This document shows positions 25,020 through 38,100 of a DNA stretch of 64,000 nt, piece by piece. The stretch's first letter is position 1. Each line of letters begins with the position of its first letter. The notes under the pieces are model-generated. The model saw only the letters and a program-made list of their open reading frames with translations. It was not told the DNA's origin and ran no database searches. Both the position numbers and the translations under genes were made by a program. Origin of the DNA: Palaemon carinicauda (lineage: Eukaryota > Arthropoda > Malacostraca > Decapoda > Palaemonidae); assembly GCF_036898095.1 (NCBI RefSeq), contig NC_090728.1, positions 90,604,814-90,668,813 of the forward strand, read 5' to 3'.

Positions 25020-25087
25020 TGTACATATATAATTTATATATATCTATATATATTTATCTATCTATATGTATATATATATAATTTATA

Positions 25088-25134
<47 letters not shown>

Positions 25135-25137
25135 CTA

Positions 25138-25200
<63 letters not shown>
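25020..25200. repeat. (TA)n / (TATC)n microsatellite
   Basis: TA runs with TATC and TTTATA interruptions. Confidence 0.95.
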
Positions 25201-26140
25201 TTATTAATTTATTTGTTTATATATCTTGCCTCTTCCATACTGTTAGAGACCAATAATTAAATGATGGCATGAATGCGTTAATCAAAACTTTCGATATATC
25301 TTGACCTTATTTGAGGAATTGTCGTGTTCCCCGCTGTCTTCCCTTAAAGAAATGTATGGGAGAAAGAGAGTTTCATGGGAAATTACGTATGACGGAACTT
25401 ATTTTGCACTGAAGTAGACTAAGGGAAGAGAGGAAATGTGAAGAGGAATGGGGTTGCGTCTGTTATGATGCTCCGGCAGAAACTTTTCTTATTTAGGATG
25501 CACCGTATTCTGAAGTTTGGAAACCACTGTCGGAGGAAAGTTCAGACATATAACATCCATCTATGGACGGAGCTCCGTTTCGCTCTTGTTTCAGTGGGCA
25601 ATCTTACAAACCCTAAATACGGTTCGCTCTTTATTTCCCATTTCTTAGAGACAAAATACTGAATGAAGAGAAAAATAATTAAAAAGGGTATTACGTAGGA
25701 AAGGGAGTTGTTCTCTTTAGCAATTTCACGGGAAAGTTGAGCTAAAATAGTTTTTACTGATAATGATCCATGTGTGCTTTAATTTTCATTTTCGAAGCTC
25801 TTACAGCTTAATATGCTCTTTTATATCCCAGTTATAGTCATGTAACTGTAGATGTTGGAATAGAATACTTAAGAATAGAGGTTAGAAGTTGCTTACTCGC
25901 TATCGTTTCCATTCAGAGTGCTCTTCTAATTATGTGCACAACTCTATAGCTTATACTGGGTTCCTTTGCCCCTCATCGTCATGTAATAATTCCAGTATAG
26001 TAATGTTCTAGGAATTGGATAACAATATTCTAGAAATTGAGACATGAAGTTACTTATCACTGACCTATGTTAAGAGTAATTATCATGTTGGTAAGTCATA
26101 GTGAACTAAGTTTGGCCAAAGTGAACACCCTATACTTGAA
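25201..26140. other. Intergenic, nothing recognised
   Basis: No recognisable gene. The plus-strand frame 25438-25662 has no identifiable domain. Confidence 0.5.
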
Positions 26141-26340
26141 GGTTTAAAGGTCGCTAATGAATGCAGAGGCAAGGGACGGGGACTACACTTTAGTATGGTA
26201 ATGCCCTAGAGACTTAATTTATGTACATATGTCAGCTCCCAAGCCCCTCCACATACTAGGACCAGGGAGAACAAGGCAATGACTGCTGATGACTCAACTG
26301 GTAAACCTATAGGCTCTACAAAGCCCCTAGTTTGAGTTAC
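26141..26340 (-). mobile_element. tRNA-derived SINE, family 1, 5'-truncated copy
   Basis: Antisense body of the 12309 family, from GGTTTAAAGGTCGCT (3' end) to TAGTTTGAGTTAC. The tRNA-like head is missing, as expected for incomplete reverse transcription. Confidence 0.75.
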
Positions 26341-26423
26341 TTGCTGGTTCAGATATGAAGGACATACATCAAGTTTTGAAGTCAATCTCCAGTATGGTAG
26401 GAGACATAGTAGCAATACAATCA

Positions 26424-26439
26424 CACACACACATACACG

Positions 26440-26524
<85 letters not shown>
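26424..26524. repeat. (CA)n / (TA)n compound microsatellite
   Basis: CACA followed by ~65 bp of TA. Confidence 0.97.
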
Positions 26525-26527
<3 letters not shown>

Positions 26528-26559
26528 TATGTATGTACTGTAATGTTATATATAAGAGT

Positions 26560-26800
26560 TTGCAAATAGGCTATCTTAGGCTAAAGGCTGGATGTTTAAG
26601 ATGGTTCGGTCTTGTGGAAAGAATGGAAGACAAAAGTTTAATAAATAACTAATGTGGGCTGTAATGTAAGGCAGGGGAAGAGGAACGCATATTAAAGGTT
26701 TGACAGAAGTGCTTAAAGACCTATTGGAAAGGAAGGGCCTTGCTACTCGGAAAACACAACAGTGTTTGCAAGTTTGCGGTTGAATAGCACAGTGTGTATT
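26560..26800 (+). pseudogene. Non-LTR retrotransposon C-terminal relic
   Basis: Plus-strand blocks LRWFG-V-ERMED (near 26605) and [20 protein letters not shown] (near 26685) are typical of the C-terminal tail after the RT domain of arthropod LINEs. Stops and frame changes between them mark it as dead. Confidence 0.7.
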
Positions 26801-26900
26801 GGGGTATACTCTTCATTAGTTATATCTGTAGGAGTAAGAAACAATCAATATTGTGGGTTCAGCCACGGTTTAGCATTTAGAGAGTTGATGTGGCACACAG

Positions 26901-26903
<3 letters not shown>

Positions 26904-26975
<72 letters not shown>

Positions 26976-26976
26976 C

Positions 26977-27033
<57 letters not shown>

Positions 27034-27034
27034 C

Positions 27035-27085
<51 letters not shown>
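26904..27085. repeat. (CA)n / (TA)n compound microsatellite
   Basis: About 38 bp of CA followed by TA runs with TATACACATACATACA interruptions. Confidence 0.97.
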
Positions 27086-27089
<4 letters not shown>

Positions 27090-27424
27090 ATGTATATAAT
27101 TTGTTTTACAAACCGTTATTCTTTCCAGAAGAACATGTGAACGAAGTATCAACAAAAGTGAAATATATACATGCATTGTACCATACGAAATCATTTCGAA
27201 AGGTTTCGTCTGCCTCCGCATCCTTCATGAACTATCCAATTGGGAACAGAGTCTGGAGCGAATTCTTCAATGTCTATGCAAACTTTACTTTTGTATTCCA
27301 CCGTAAAGGTAATGTCCCTTCTTGTTGAGGCAGATTAAATATGCAGGGTGTAAATATAGGTAAAATAATTTGAGTAAGATATAACAGAGTCCCTTTCGGA
27401 TTCAGTATTTTGTGTTATCAAGAC

Positions 27425-27426
<2 letters not shown>
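27086..27426. other. Intergenic, nothing recognised
   Basis: Frame extensions out of the TA tract give spurious coding potential; no domain seen. Confidence 0.5.

Positions 27427-27499
<73 letters not shown>
27427..27499. repeat. (GA)n microsatellite
   Basis: About 73 bp of GA. Confidence 0.97.
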
Positions 27500-27502
<3 letters not shown>

Positions 27503-28202
27503 GTTCTGTCTTTTCTCTATAAAGTTTCCTGCAACTGATGTTTGGTTTACATTCGAGATTGTTTGAATATGGAGAATTTCTCAACTTTTCATCGGAGCTT
27601 TAAGATATCCAAGACTTCAGTCGTACCTTCTATTTGATATGGAAATATCTAAGCAATGAATGAGATGGTTTAGTCTGACTTCTGACTGTGTGATGCAATG
27701 TTATTGCATCTTGGATATGGTATATTTAGAATAACGTCCAAACCATTAGATTCAGGCACATCTCTACCAAGAAGATGTCGTTTTTAAGCGTTTTATGAAG
27801 ATAAATTTGTCTTTGGATATATTCTGAGTTCTTGCTAAACACTTAAACATATTTTTTTTTTTTTTGCATTAAACTGTCTCTTGTTAGAGGGATGGCCAAG
27901 GAAAAAAAATGATCGCGGCTACATTCTTACCTTCACTGTGGAATTCCGAATTAACTACCCGTGAAGAAAACATCCACAACACCAGCCTCAAGGTGTTCAC
28001 TTTCATGTTATTAGCCAGCGTGTGTGTGACCACCAAGAAAAGACAGCCACTGGGACAAAAGCTTATTGAGCACCCATATGCACGACTTGGAACTAATACC
28101 CTCATCGATGAATAATTGCTACTCCCTCTAATGGTGAAGAAGTCGCATGATGTGTACAAAATGTTGATGTATACTTAAGCCTTTCAATCAATATTCTTCT
28201 TT

Positions 28203-28205
<3 letters not shown>
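27500..28205. other. Intergenic; short unassigned frames
   Basis: 27884-28159 (minus, 91 codons) and 27909-28115 (plus, 68 codons) overlap in a more GC-balanced patch. Neither shows a known domain. Confidence 0.4.

Positions 28206-28279
<74 letters not shown>
28206..28279. repeat. (GA)n microsatellite
   Basis: About 74 bp of GA. Confidence 0.97.
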
Positions 28280-28284
<5 letters not shown>

Positions 28285-28920
28285 CGCTTATTACTAAGCA
28301 GTTTGGTAGGCTCTGTAAAATAAGTTAATACAAGATTTGGATGGATTATTTTACAATGTTTACCTTTTTTATGCTAGTAACTGACGAAAATAATTTATTT
28401 CTTTTTAAACAAACCGAGTTTCACGACTAATTTTGTAAGTAATCCTTGTACAACATTCATTCAGACAAGTCTTATACAACTTCAACCATCGAAAGATGAC
28501 ATATTTCCTGACTGGTTATCCGAGCTTCCCTTTGAGACTCCGACGGGAGAGTTTCTGTTGATTTAGGAAAGATCGTTTTGACTCCATCTCTTTGAAAGTG
28601 GCGCCTCATAGAATGGCGAACTTGGCTGGTTTTCATCACAGATGATGTCCCATTTCCATAGAGTTTATTATCCTTCACCTTCACGTTGATGTTCATCATG
28701 TAGGCTTCTCTTGTCTCACACAGCAGTATGTAAAGACTTATTACAGTTTTTTGTAGGACAGAAAATATTTCTTATTACTTTTTACATTTCGGAGCTTACG
28801 GTTTGATTGTCTTTGGAATCAAAATTTGTTATTTACTTTGATAATTTAGACGTTTGTTTTGGTTTAATCTTATACTCTAAGTATGCTTTATCTCTCACAT
28901 TGTATACTATATATACTGTA

Positions 28921-28923
<3 letters not shown>
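28280..28923. other. Intergenic; one unassigned minus-strand frame
   Basis: 28472-28699 (minus, 75 codons) begins ATGATGAACATCAACG on the minus strand and has non-repetitive, mixed amino-acid composition unlike the satellite-derived frames. No domain recognised and no flanking gene structure seen. It could be an isolated exon or chance. Confidence 0.35.

Positions 28924-29003
<80 letters not shown>
28924..29003. repeat. (TA)n / (TG)n compound microsatellite
   Basis: About 50 bp of TA followed by ~28 bp of TG. Confidence 0.97.
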
Positions 29004-30753
<1,750 letters not shown>

Positions 30754-30865
30754 GAATATATAGTTAGAAACTTATTATTTACTATATAGGAGAGATAAAC
30801 TTTTGACAAGATTTATAAGTCTATGTGACTTTTTCTGATTACCTCCTGAGAATATAAAGTTTCTT

Positions 30866-31613
30866 TTTTTAATTGATGACGCTGTCCTTATTAGAAGAAC
30901 ACAACAGGACTTACAAAGTCTGCATACCAGAATGCAGGAAATATCACATAAGTTTGGGGTCATGATAAATAGAAAAAAGATGGAGTCTTGATAAATAGAA
31001 AAAAAAAAAAAAACAGATGATGATGAGAACGGAATTGGCAATGGAAGATGAAATATCATTAGAAGGAGAAAGGATTAGTAAGGTCGAATCATTTAAATAT
31101 TTAGGAACTATGATCTCTACTAAAGGGTCTATAGAATTGGAGTTTAATAAAAAAAAAATTGAAGAAAACCATTCAGATTGACTAGGTTGAGTAAAATTTG
31201 GAAATCAAATCGCCTGCCATTTAAAAATCAGGCTTTATATCAGTTCAGTGAGATCTGTTACTGTATGGAAATAGTGGTATGACAATGAAATAATATCCAA
31301 CAGATTTTGTAGATTTGAGTCAATATTGGGAGTTGAATGGTAGGACAGGATTAGAAATTACCCAAGTGCCATATGTGGATGAGGTCATGGTGAAAGGTAG
31401 ATGAGGATTGTTGGGCCGTGTTCTTCGCACTCCTCAAGAGAGATTAGTTCACCAAAATTTCAACTGGGCTCCACAGGCCAGTAGAAGAGCCAGAAGACAC
31501 ATGCCTATATGGCTAAGGGCTATGAAGTGTGGAATAGGTGATGATGATAGAGACGACTGGCGAGATCTAGCCGAGGCCCTTTGCGTCAATAAGCGTGGGA
31601 GGAGACGATGATG
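30866..31613 (+). pseudogene. RTE-like LINE 3' region, copy 3
   Basis: Begins at the catalytic-box remnant (DDAVLIR, near 30870). It continues through the KYLGTMIS block (near 31100), LRTPQERLVHQNFNWAPQ (near 31425) and ends LCVNKRGRRR at 31611. A ~27-bp internal duplication around GATAAATAGAAAAAA (30963-31010) and several frameshifts inactivate it. The 3' end abuts the (ATT)n tail of the next retroelement, so one insertion landed at the end of the other. Confidence 0.82.
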
Positions 31614-32310
31614 ATTTACTATTATTATTATTATTATTATTACTTGCTAAGCTACAAACATGGTTGGAAAAAGCAGAATGTTATAAGCCCGAGGGCTCCA
31701 AGAGGGAAAATAGCCCAGTGAGGAAAGAAAATAAGAAAACATCAAGACAAGCAACTAACAACTAAAATGAAATATTAAGAACAGCAACAACACCTAAAAA
31801 AATCTTTCATATATAAACTATAAAAACCTTATAAAACAAGAAGAAGAGAAATAAGATAAAATAGTTTGCCCAAGTGTACCCTCAAGCAAGAGAACTCTAC
31901 CCCAAGACAGTGAAGGACCCTGGTACAGAGGCTATGGCAATACCCAAGACCAGAGAACAATGGTTTGATTTTGGAGTGTCCTTCTCCTAGAAGAGATGCT
32001 TGCTATAGCTGAAGAGCCTCTTCCACCCTTACCAAGAGGAAAGTAGCCACTAAACAATTACATTATAGTAGGTAACCCGTTGAGCGAGGAATAATTGTTT
32101 GGTAATCTCAGTGTTGTCAGGTGTATGACAATGGAGAATATGTATAGAATAAGCCATACTAGTCAGTGTATGTGTAGGCAAAGGGAAATTGAGTCGTAAC
32201 CAGAGAGAAGGAGCCAATGTACTACTGTCTTGCCAGTCAAAGCACTCAATAACTCTCTGGCGGTAGTAACTCAAATGGTGGCTGGTGCCTTGGTTTGTCA
32301 TCCTATATTT
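31614..32310 (-). mobile_element. Long non-autonomous retroelement (SINE-like), LINE-derived 3' tail, copy 2
   Basis: Same family and orientation as 7837-8590. Minus-strand order: ~500-bp non-coding body, ~185-bp 3' tail (including the rc of TATAAGCCCGAGGGCTCC near 31683) and (AAT)n at the 3' end (31614-31642 on the plus strand). It lacks the GA expansion of copy 1. Its 3' tail matches the LINE at 33.5 kb from CTAAGCTAC through ATATATAAACTATAAAAA. Confidence 0.78.
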
Positions 32311-33214
32311 TATTTCCATATGTATTATAGTTTATTGTATCCTTAGATTATGGTGTTTTAAGTTTTTTCCTGTTTTATGTATATATATATATTTATGTAT
32401 ATATTTTTATTAGTTATTGTGTGTGTTACTGTGGTGATTTATTTCTTTTTTCATATGTCAAACTAACTTTAATGCACATTTGACTTCGAAAGTTAGGTAT
32501 AGCCTACCAATTCAGAAGTAAGATAATAATGTCATTTTGTATTTTATGAATCCTGGTATGATTATTGATTTACGTAAGTCATCTATCTCAACTTGCAGAT
32601 GAAGCCCTTTTGTTAATATTACTTCTTGTGTATTGTTTAAGGCTCCTAATTGCCTATAATTTTTAATAATTTCTTAACCTCATTGGTCTAATGATAATAT
32701 TACTATGGTGTTTTCCTCTAATTTTCTATTTTTTTTTTATCTTTTATTTTCCCGTTTCCTGTATATGGAATTTAATTGAACGATACATTTTTTATGTATA
32801 GTGTTTCAGCAAACTTTTGTATGTTATTTCAGTTTTGTCCAGCCTTTATTCTTTTGACATATAATTTTCCTATGCTTCATACATGAGTATGTAATTACTA
32901 GTAAACGTTACATACTTACACCCTATTATTTGGATGCGTAAACATTCAATTTTCCTTTCTCCTTAGACTCTCAGAGCACGTCTAACCGGCCTGAGGGGAG
33001 GAGTGGTGGTGGGGAAGCTTTCTTCTCTTCAGACTGATAATGCACGTCAGTGATACTCCACTTGCACGATAGCGAGTCCAATTTCTTTTTCTCTTTCCCT
33101 TTTTCTCCTGATTGACTGAAAGAGAGAATCTTTGATCGATGATGATTGGCTGGAATTTAGAGTGGGTTTGAGATGCTTAGAAGGGGACGAAAGTTTTCTT
33201 CAAATGTTATATTT

Positions 33215-33219
<5 letters not shown>
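32311..33219. other. Intergenic, nothing recognised
   Basis: AT-rich to 32940, then a GC-balanced patch (32960-33190) without a recognisable frame or family. Confidence 0.5.

Positions 33220-33290
<71 letters not shown>
33220..33290. repeat. (GA)n microsatellite
   Basis: About 70 bp of GA. Confidence 0.98.
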
Positions 33291-33292
<2 letters not shown>

Positions 33293-33489
33293 TTTGTGAA
33301 GGAAAAGTGAGTAGAAGCGGGTGTGGGTGCTCGGTTGAGTTAGACCCCTCAAGAAGTAAGGCAGATTTTCAGGCGATTATTTGCTATACAATATACAGCT
33401 TTTTTAAGGTTTTGGGCATTGGGAAATTTTTCTCATATGATAATGGCATCAGAGACTAACAGTCACGTGATGCCATCATGCTGGCAACT

Positions 33490-34349
33490 TGTTATTATTG
33501 TTTTTATTATTATTATTATTGTTTTTTTTAATACTACTATTATCACTAGCCAAGCTATAACCCTAGTTGGAAAACAAGATGCTATAAGCCCAAGGGCTCC
33601 AGCAGGGAAAAATAGCCCAGTAAGGAAAGGAAACAAGGAAGTAAATAAACGTTATAAGAAGTAATGAAAAATTGAAATAAAATATTTAAAAAAACATTAA
33701 CAACATTAAAACAGATAGTTCATATATAGACTATAAAAAGACCGATGTCAGCCTGTTCAACACAAAAAAAAAAAAATTTGCTGCAAGTTTGAACTTTTAA
33801 AGTACTACTAATTCAACTACCGATTAGGAAGATCATTCCACAACTTGGTCACAGCTGGAACAAAACTTCAAGAATACTGTGTAGTATTGAGCCTCATGAT
33901 GGAGACGGCCTGCCTATTAGAATTAACTGCATGCCTAATATTAGGAATTGGATGGAACTGTTCAGGAAAATCTGAATGTAAATGATGGTCAGAGAAATGA
34001 AAAATCTTTTGCAACATACATAATGATCTAGTTAAACGACAGTGCCAAAGATTAATAGCTAGATCAAGAATAAGAAATTTAATAAACCATAAGTTCCTGT
34101 CCAACGAATTAAGATGAGAATTAGCAGCTAAAGATCAGACAGGAGAACAATACTCAAAACAAGATAGAATGAAGTAATTAAAAAAGTCATTTTTTTGTGC
34201 AATTGAAGAAGACACAGACCTAATGTGTTTCTCAAAAGTAAATTTGCTGTCAAGAATCACACCTAAAATTTTAAGTCATAGCAAAGTTAAAGAAACATTA
34301 TCAATGCTGAGATCCGGATGTTGAAGAGCCGCTGTCCTTGACCTACTTA
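33490..34349 (-). pseudogene. CR1/Jockey-group LINE, 3' part (interrupted by the transposon at 34350)
   Basis: On the minus strand this starts mid-RT with SRSRTAALQHPDLSIDNVSL (~34345-34285), continues through SKFTFEKHI, EYCSPV, NLWFIKFLILDLAINLWH and FVPAVTKLWNDLPN (~33840), and ends in a non-coding 3' tail with ATT repeats (33490-33545). Stops and small indels make it non-coding. The preceding part of the same reading frame is found 6 kb away at 40478-40661. The two pieces join at a TTA present once in the LINE but duplicated around the insertion. Confidence 0.88.
34347..34349. repeat. Target site duplication TTA (left)
   Basis: TTA immediately precedes the left terminal repeat TAGTCCATGAGCCTGG and is repeated at 40475-40477. 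One copy restores the LINE reading frame across the insertion (codons for MIV then SRSRT). Confidence 0.85.
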
Positions 34350-34851
34350 TAGTCCATGAGCCTGGTCTCAAAATTTTGGCCCTTGGTACCATTTTGGGGC
34401 AGGAAATCTCATAGTGATTAACTGAAAGAACAATGTCTATAGTCTTCAAAAATGTATGATAGCATTCTATATCTCTTTGCCTTCCTTGTGTTATCAACCG
34501 TTTTTTATGTATGACATGTGATTTTTTCCGGCGTGACTTACAGGTGATTTTTGTCTACTGCGAGCTAGTCCATTAATATTATTAGGACTTATTATATACC
34601 AAAATAAAGGCCAAGAAAAGGGCTTCAAAACAAGCTATCACATATTTTAATATCTTGTACACAGTATTAGTTAGGAGCATATTTATGCTGAAATTAATGA
34701 TTTTTTTTCAATGTAACTGGAAATATTTCCTTATAGAAATAATATCATGTCTGGTATTTGTGATTCAAGTTAACATTCATATTCTTTGTTTCAAGAGCTT
34801 TCCTTTGATACCAATATGTGATCCATAGCTATTATATTAAGAAAGTTATTG
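34350..34851. repeat. Transposon terminal inverted repeat, left
   Basis: Reverse complement of 39981-40474. The outer 16 bp are identical, then 18 bp versus 12 bp of unmatched spacer, then strong similarity from GGTACCATTTTGGGGC inward to GAAAGTTATTG at 34851. Small frames inside both arms (e.g. 34383-34497 minus, 40335-40449 plus) mirror each other because of the repeat and are not treated as genes. Confidence 0.9.
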
Positions 34852-35156
34852 AATCTTAAAGCAACTACTATCAAATATTGTTTTTTTATGAGCATAAACT
34901 AAAATGTTGAAAATGGGAATACAGGGTTAGAGATCAAATTCATATCATAAAATGTGATTATAGCAACTGTAGAAATAAGATTAGAATTTAAAATTAATTA
35001 TTTAAATGTGCATTACATAATACCAAATGCAATACTTGTATTAAAAAAGCTATGAACACTAAATCCAATATGTACATACTGTATTACATTATAACCATGT
35101 AAACCATTACACCACCAATACACTTAATACTATTGTCCAGATATGGTATTTTAAGT

Positions 35157-38100
35157 TCAGTAGTCTTCAAAATCTTCCATTTCCAACATTGTTTCATCAT
35201 TATTATCATCATCCTCACCACCTGACACCCGATTTTCACAGTCTTGTAATTTGCACATGTCGGTGCATTTTAGTCCATTAGCCAGACATACACACCTTGG
35301 TATGGCACACTTTTTAGAACACTTGCATGACAAAAGATCAAGCACAGCCTCAGGAACAGGTTGTCCATCCATCCATTTAATAACTAGCTGGTCTCCTCCA
35401 TCTTCTTTTTCCAGCTTCCAACCATGGCCTACAGGATTTGGAATGTGAGGATTTTGCTGTAAACATCGTCTCCATATAGCAGACTGATAATTGGCACGTT
35501 GTGCATGTTGTTTCAAGCAGTCTCTGCTAGGAGGTAGTTGGTGGCTTTCTATCTCACCTTTCCTTGCACAGAAGAGATTGTATCTCAGAGCATTTACATG
35601 AACACAAGGTGTCTTGGCCGCATAGATGAGACAAGTAACTGCTTCAAGTCTTTCCATCTGTTCTTGAGAAAGGTCCCATTCACTCCCAAGTTCCATAAAT
35701 GCATCTAGTACATCTTTATTTGTGGTCATTAATTTGAGTGAGCTTGTTTTTCCTTTGCCAGCAAATGCACTCACACTATCGTAGCCTGTGAAAGCATGCA
35801 TTCCAACTAGTCCTTTGCAAATATCAGCACCAAGTGTAGCAGTAACCTTGTCAATTGATAGAATCTTTGTTCGTGTCTTAATCCCACATTTCAGATACAG
35901 ATGACCACAGATGATATTCTTGAAAGCCACAAGCAAGATGAGCACGTCCGTATCATCGGAGCTGATAACAACTGTTGGATGTCCTTGCTTTACAGCATGT
36001 GCAGCATGTAAGAGAAGACGGCCATCGGCTTCTTCTTGAGTACACGATAGATCCGTTACCATCTCACTTCCATGTTGTGTTATCTTGAAGCACTGGTTAG
36101 CATCTGTGACAAACATAACCTTTTGCTGTAGCCTGCTTCTGTAATGTTGCTGCTTCCACTCATTCACAAGAAAAGTTATAAAGTTAGTTTTATTGACACT
36201 CTGATTCAGAAAGGACCTCCACTGACGGACAAGCTGATTTGGTGTAATATTTTGAAGACTTGATCCATGCTGTTCTCCTCTAACACTTCTTTCTGAGTTT
36301 TTGATGGATAGTTCATGGTATTGATCAAACACAATGTCAATTCTCTGACTAGAGCCTCCCTCTTTCATTACCATAGCAAAGACTGTTTGAGCAATGTCAC
36401 CAAAAGTGTTCTGATCCCCTTTCACCTTTTGTACTAACATCATGCCATCGATTACAGAAGCCGAATTTAAGGGCATTTCCTCCTCTGGTGTGACATCCTT
36501 GTACAATGCTTTAGCGAGGATTGCCTTGTTTGTCTTCCTTGGCAAACCCTCAGGGGTTGCTAATGCCCATGGCATTGGTCCAAGAGGAAAGGACAATATA
36601 TCTGCCATTTGAAGATTTCGACTTTGGGCAATTACAATGATTCTCCCAAACAATGACCGGTCTGCCTTCAATATCACTGCTCTTCCAGTATGAGTCTTCA
36701 CTTCTTTCTTCCTGCACATGTGGCTAAAGATTTTCAGTTTATTGAGCTTGACAGTATCAAAGAATTGTGTAACAGGGGGATCAAAATCTAGTCTTTCTTG
36801 CTTAAACTTGGTGTAACACTTCTCTCCAACATCTAGAGCATTAAGTAAATCTGAAGCAACTTCTGGAGTGGCAGTCTTTGCTGTTGAGATGCTCATCATG
36901 TCCTGTTGACTGGAAAATGGGTTTACCCAGCTTTCAATTGCACTAACTATTGCCAAAATTGCTTCCTCATCTTTCTCAGATCTTGGGTGCTGGAGATCAT
37001 AATGAACTGTATCTGATTTATTCTCGTGAACCATGTCTCTTAACTGACCTAAGAATGCACTTCTGTGCTCAGAAGTTATGTAATAGCGTTTGACTGCCCC
37101 TGACTTCAGACTAAATCTGGTTGTGCCTCCTGGTGTTTGAGTGTCTCTGTTCACTGTAACTTCGAGTGCCTGATCTACTGGAAGACGGCCAAAAGGATTA
37201 GTGCTTGACATCTGGACAGAAAAGCAACCATCCCTGAAAGCTTCATACACTTCGGGATGTGTCTCACTTAGGGCTGACATCTGGGCATAATACACAGGGA
37301 GGTATCTGGCATAGTTGGTTCTGTCATATGCAAATGACCAGGGAATCAGTGATCTGATGGCATGCAGATGGAGCTCCCAATTGCCTTCACGGGATGCACG
37401 TAGCAAGCCAAGAATAATGTCCTCAACCATGTTAACGTAGGACATCCAAAATGCAGACAGATCACCATTCGACTTGCGGAGATGGTTAAGAAACTGTGAC
37501 CACATTATTTTGAGGTCTTTAAAGTCTTGAGTCACTAACAAGTTGCCAATATCGTTCTGGTTTAGGTCTTTGTTAGTTAACTGGGATAAGGTATTTTGAA
37601 CTCTCAGGTACACATGTTCATCTTCGTCCAATTGTGACATAAACTGTTCCCAGATCAGTCTCATGAGAGCTTCATACACAAGCTTATGAACTCTGACAGC
37701 TCGGTTGTACATTTTACCTTCAAGAACACCATTAATTGAACCTTCTGAAACAACACCCGATTCTATACATAGGTCACGTAAGCCAGCATCCATAAACCTC
37801 TTGCCTAGGACAGCCAGAGCATTGCAGATGGTATGAAATGCTCCCAACCTAATTATGACATTGGCATATTTAACTCTGTGTCTCCAAGCAATCTCTGATA
37901 ATTTTGCGAAAATGGCTTGATCTACGACAATGACAATAACTGGTAGCTGCAACTCTGTTCGGATAGCCTCGGACTGATTCAGGATTTCAAAAGCTGTAGT
38001 GAGCTCGGTTGCAGGGGCGTTTATAGTGGGAAGGTAGCAAAGGATGTCTTCTTTGATGGAGATATCCTTTCTCATGTTTATGTTAAATCCTGTCCAACTT

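Noticed and set aside
34276..34497. Small frame on the minus strand at the transposon's left end, and its mirror at 40335-40523
   Set aside because: Both lie across the inverted repeats and the adjoining LINE; identity between them comes from the repeat, not from a gene.
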